From positions 62,001-126,000 of the forward strand of contig QPMI01000517.1 of the NCBI GenBank assembly GCA_004431415.1: a DNA stretch of 64,000 nucleotides, given 5' to 3'. The notes below the pieces were generated by a model. It saw nothing but the letters and a program-made list of their open reading frames with translations, had not been told where the DNA came from and did not search any database. This document shows, piece by piece, positions 62,200-64,000 of the stretch. The first letter of the stretch is position 1. Every line of letters starts with the position of its first letter. This DNA is from Cyanophora paradoxa (lineage: Eukaryota > Glaucocystophyceae > Cyanophorales > Cyanophoraceae). The position numbers and the translations under genes are program-made.

Positions 62200-64000
62200 A
62201 CCGGGGTAAGATGCCCCCCTGCTGTTCGCTCTCCGCCGCGCGCGCCCTCCCGCCCGCCTGCACGCCGCCCGCCTCCCCATCTCGACCCTCTCATGCCACA
62301 CCTTCCTCGCAGGAAACTGGGTCTCCGGCATGATGTCTCTACCCTTCTGTTCTCTTTTCTTTTCCTCGCCCTCCTCCCGCCGGCGGCCAGCCTCGCTCCG
62401 GTCCTCGGACCCCTAACTGCACCCACCACCTGGGCTCTCCCCTCCACCCCTATCCTCGAGACCCGCGAGTCTCCTCTCTCTAGCTTCACAGGGGCTCTTA
62501 TAACCTCTCTCCTTCTCTCCATAGCCCTCCTCCTTTTCGATCTCCCCCACGTGCCCCCCAGCCCCGCATCATCTCGGGGCCCGCACCGTAACCCAGACTC
62601 CCGCCCATACCCCGCCCCATCCCCCTCCCCCCCCGCTCCACCCGGCCCTGGCTCAACCCGCCCCGCCGACGTGTCTGGCGCCACCTCTCCAAGGCCGCTC
62701 GCCGCCGCCTGCGCCGTGCTCGTCCGCGCCGGCATCTCCAGACCACCCTCCCCCTCCCCCTACCGCTACCTGGGTACCCAGATCCCCTATTCCCCTACAC
62801 GTCCCGCCCTACACCTCGGTCCCCCCGCCGCCGTCACTCCCGTCGCTTTCGTCGCTTTCTGACTCCCTCCCTCCCACCTCCCCCGGCCCCCGCCTCATCC
62901 CCCGCCCCTCCGGATCCCACGACCTCTCTCTCTGCCCCTACAACCCAAACGCTTGCCCTACGCCCCTCCTCCTCCGCTCGCCAACGGACACGCACTGCCC
63001 GCCCGCCCCCCCCCCTCCCTATGCGCCCCTCTTTCTCCACGGCCCGCGCAAGCCGCAATTTCGCCGCCGCCGTTCTTCTTCGCTCTCACTGGTTGCCCGC
63101 CCTGCCACCTCCCCCCACGCTTCCGACCCGACCACCTCGCCCGCCCTTTCGGTCCGGCACTCGACTAACACGCACTATCCTCTTATCCCGCTGTCCCGAA
63201 CCCAGCGGCCATGGCCATGTACACTCCCCCGAACCCACCCCCACCCCTACTCCCCCCATGCCCCCAGCTCCTCGCACCCCCACCCTCCCCCGCCCTCTCC
63301 CCCGCCCTCCCCCCTCTCATCAGACGCCCCCTACAGCGCGGCCGCCCCATTATAACCTCCCCAACAACCTCACCTACCCATGCCTTCTCCTCCTCTTTCT
63401 TCTCAACCAAATCTTCTTTCCCTCCCGGTCTCCCCCTCGACCCCGCGCCCCCTACCCCACCTCTCCTTCCCCTGCCCCCCACCCTCCCCTCCCAGCCCCC
63501 CTCTCAGTCTGCCCCAACACGCCCCCAGTCCACGGGCCCGCCCTATCCTGGATGTCTCGAGCTCTCACCCTGACATCAACCCAGCCCCCCCCCCCCCTAG
63601 CCGCATCCCGCCCCCCCTGGTCGCACCTCCCGCCTCCCTTCTCCAACTTCCCTCCGCCTTTCTGCTCCCTCCCTGCCTATTTCTCCTCCTCCTATTGCAC
63701 CGCCTGACAACCCCCCTCTTCAACCCCACCCCTGCCCCACATGCTCTCCGGGATTTCCTTGCACAAGGACGCCACCGGTTCGGTTCGCCCCTCTCCTCAG
63801 CACGCACACCTCCCCTCCATACCTCCCGTTAGCAGCCCTTCTTCTCCATCTTTACCTCGCGTCCCCGGCCCTCCCCACTATTCTTCAAATCGGCGCCTCC
63901 GCCCGCTTCCTGCTTGGCTCCCTCCCACTCCTCCCTCTCTCTCTCCTCGGGGACCCCCCGCCCTACTCCCCCCCCGCGCCTCCCCCCACTCCACCAGACT
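62200..64000. other. C-rich, strand-skewed low-complexity region
   Basis: About 1.8 kb rich in CCCC/CCCT on the + strand. Open frames on both strands are Pro/Ser/Thr or Gly/Arg-rich artefacts. I see no gene, and no telomere-type short unit repeats. Confidence 0.6.

Noticed and set aside
62200-63832. Pro-rich proteins in the C-rich region
   Set aside because: Open frames on both strands are due to CCC/GGG composition; no conserved motif.

Overview
The window is nuclear DNA of a eukaryote, most likely a unicellular alga or similar protist. Its genes are split by many short GT-AG introns. It carries a class II photolyase 3' end, a retrotransposon with split direct repeats like those of PAT/Ngaro/kangaroo elements, and an endogenous Polinton-like virus. 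I cannot name the species.

Layout. (1) About 47-27,000 (+): gene A, a multi-exon receptor-like gene with two tandem TIR domains, a transmembrane segment, a long coiled coil and a beta-propeller-like region. Two intact-looking mobile elements sit inside its exons. A 5.07-kb LTR retrotransposon (1560-6625) carries only a gag gene and is flanked by the 4-bp duplication CCGG. An 11.15-kb Polinton-like element (11371-22524) has 428-bp terminal inverted repeats and the 6-bp duplication CTGGTC. (2) 27,000-32,700: gene-poor spacer with two or three MITE-like inverted-repeat elements, palindromes and simple repeats. (3) 32,713-44,541 (+): gene B, a second gene of the same family: proline-rich N terminus, one TIR domain, a transmembrane segment, coiled coil, propeller, EGF-like modules, two WSC-like modules and about ten Cys-Trp repeats. 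If TIR is cytoplasmic this is an N-terminal-TIR (inverted) Toll-like topology. (4) 44,889-55,369 (-): a DIRS-superfamily tyrosine-recombinase retrotransposon with order A1-ORFs-B1-A2-B2, carrying an ORF1, gag-like ORF, RT-RNase H and tyrosine recombinase. (5) 56,000-58,130 (-): a Lys/Ala/Pro-rich protein whose terminal exon is present three times, then the last exons of a class II CPD photolyase. (6) 58,276-61,900 (+): an unrecognised multi-exon gene. (7) 62,000-64,000: strongly C-rich low-complexity DNA.

The Polinton-like element is the best-defined biological system. It encodes a protein-primed-type family B DNA polymerase, RVE integrase, AT-hook protein, HNH-AP2 endonuclease, A32-like packaging ATPase, double-jelly-roll-type major capsid protein and a penton-like minor capsid protein, so replication, integration and virion formation are all represented. 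No maturation protease was recognised. Its polymerase and major capsid frames are interrupted by single-base shifts, as are the retrotransposon pol frames. Because the 428-bp inverted repeats look the same on both sides, a recent insertion with consensus indel errors is as likely as real decay.

Both large insertions lie in coding exons of gene A, so this allele should be disrupted unless the elements are polymorphic, while paralogue B appears free of large insertions.
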